Source of the DNA: Fomitopsis serialis
Taxonomy: Eukaryota; Basidiomycota; Agaricomycetes; Polyporales; Fomitopsidaceae
Length of the DNA stretch: 45,741 bases
Assembly: GCF_022376445.1 (NCBI RefSeq)
Contig: NW_025955281.1
Span: 1-45,741, forward strand
Direction: 5' to 3'
Part shown: positions 44,342-45,741 of the stretch, piece after piece
How the letters are laid out: each line of letters starts with the position of its first letter
Position numbering within the stretch: the first letter of the stretch is position 1
Translations under genes and position numbers: made by a program
The notes under the pieces: generated by a model
Seen by the model: the letters and a program-made list of their open reading frames with translations, nothing else
Databases searched by the model: none
What the model was told of the DNA's origin: nothing

Positions 44342-45741
44342 GGTGGTCAGAAGTCAAGAACCGTCGGAGCGCCGGAACGCGTGCCTACGGTATTACGTAA
44401 GACGCTACTTATCGGGTCAACGCGCTGAGTCTGACTTCACGCCCTTCCGACTCGCTCCGAGTCCGCCACATGCATGGAGGTTATGTACGCCCATCGCCTT
44501 CGCAGCAGTCTCCTCTCGTACATCCGCGTAATAGTGTCTCCAACGTCAAAGGAACTCAAACGGCAGCTTGAGTGCTGCATCTATTCAAGTCGTAAACCAC
44601 GGTACGACAACTCGGGTAAGCAAACTGCCAGTGGAATGGCGGACAACTGGACAAGACCCGGAACACGTTGAAGATGCCTGCAAGATGACGCAGCGCTTCC
44701 ACGTCCATGTGAGCTACAGGCCATGTCCGGTGTTCTGTCTTACGTTCCGCATCGTTGCTACAGGAATCATAGGCGTGACCGGGATGCGCCGCATTCATAA
44801 TTCATGATGCTCAGGTTGCGTGAGCTTCTTCTGTTTATAACGCGTCCGGTAAGCTGTTCTCTGCTCAGAAGGATGCTGGGTTTCTGCATCGACATGCCCG
44901 TCTATATGTGGGCATTCCTTACGACTGCCCTGTATGTCTTCTATTTCATCCGCTAGCCAACACACCCCGCATCACGCCCCAAGATTATGATCAGTCCGTG
45001 TCTCGTCAAGTGATGACATCGTGGTGGATCCAGTAGAAGGACATATGCGCGCATCATAGACCAGCCTGCGGTCTCGATGTAGACATGCACTAACGGCATA
45101 TGCGAACGCGACCGCCCTCATGGCGATACGCCATATCGATTTTCACTGCGGTCTCTTTTCATCTGATCACCATGATTTCTCCGCCTTGTCCTAGGACACA
45201 GCTTAACGGACACATGCGCTATTCGCGGTATGCACGTCTGCTTTTGTGGAGCCGGTGGGCGATTCTGGGAACGAGACAACGCTCGCCACTCGTTCTCCTG
45301 GAAGACCTTCGATGGTCTCTGTCGGAACACGCGCTGCCGCTTATGACTTCGGCGGTGTTTACGACACACTGATATTGGTGTGCGCGCCCAGGTCTCGCAC
45401 TTCTGGTTCACACCAAGTTCCCGGGCGACACGTTCACACCAGCCCGAACGTCGTAATTTTTAATTCATCATTCGCCCATGATCAATTCTTACGATGTGGC
45501 GCATTTTTCCGACTCTTCGCTGCGGTAATTGTGTGTCTCGTGTGGCTCGGTTTTCATCACCGCTAGGCCGTTGATTTATTGAATATTCTCCGAAGCACAG
45601 ATGTGCTGTCGGACGGCTCGTCAGTAAGTTATCTGTGTAAAAGCTTGGGAGCCTCGTGTCGTATGCGTGGATCTCCGCGGCTGGGGACACATCTCCGACG
45701 CTCGCTTCCATTCAGCTGGCATACTGAGCTGGCTTAGCCCT
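44342..45741. other. Intergenic end of window
   Basis: Short frames only, with no recognised motif or splice chain. A gene could continue beyond the window edge. Confidence 0.4.

Overview
The window looks like nuclear DNA of a basidiomycete fungus, most likely an Agaricomycete. Genes are split by many very short introns (about 46-70 bases, GT...AG), the coding parts are GC-rich, and the recognisable families fit that group: an intron-rich NOC2, a cerato-platanin, an F-box protein of mushroom type, a GABA/choline-type permease and a TPR-CHAT protein. Gene models were built by hand, by joining open frames at splice signals and checking that the phase closes.

Layout. 0-3.5 kb: one small unknown four-exon gene (789-1485) and a doubtful membrane-protein fragment. 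3.5-4.5 kb: a CpG-free, AT-rich patch that starts with a minisatellite of Q/N-rich coding capacity. 4.5-8.1 kb: no gene seen. 8.1-26.5 kb: an accessory, repeat-shaped region. It carries three members of one zinc-finger family (A at 8116-9583 minus, B at 14398-16440 minus, C at 24965 to about 26498 plus). B and C face away from each other and share about 0.9 kb of nearly identical 5' flank in inverted orientation. The same region has a tandem duplication at 13.1-14.05 kb, an F-box gene at 20.05-21.26 kb, and long stretches of decayed or unrecognisable sequence.

27.8-45.7 kb: ordinary, gene-dense chromosome. It holds a ten-exon permease (minus), a small unknown gene, a diverged signal-anchored HSP70 (plus), a TPR-CHAT gene (minus, convergent with HSP70), a cerato-platanin (minus), NOC2 (plus, divergent from cerato-platanin) and a small probably mitochondrial protein (minus).

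The most unusual points are these. The TPR-CHAT gene is almost devoid of CpG over 3.7 kb yet still codes for an intact His/Cys CHAT domain, and its N-terminus has the look of a myristoylation/palmitoylation signal. The zinc-finger family has conserved upstream regions but strongly diverged coding regions. Single-base frame breaks recur inside otherwise well-conserved genes, which could be recent decay or assembly error. No tRNA, rRNA, CRISPR array or intact transposon was seen.
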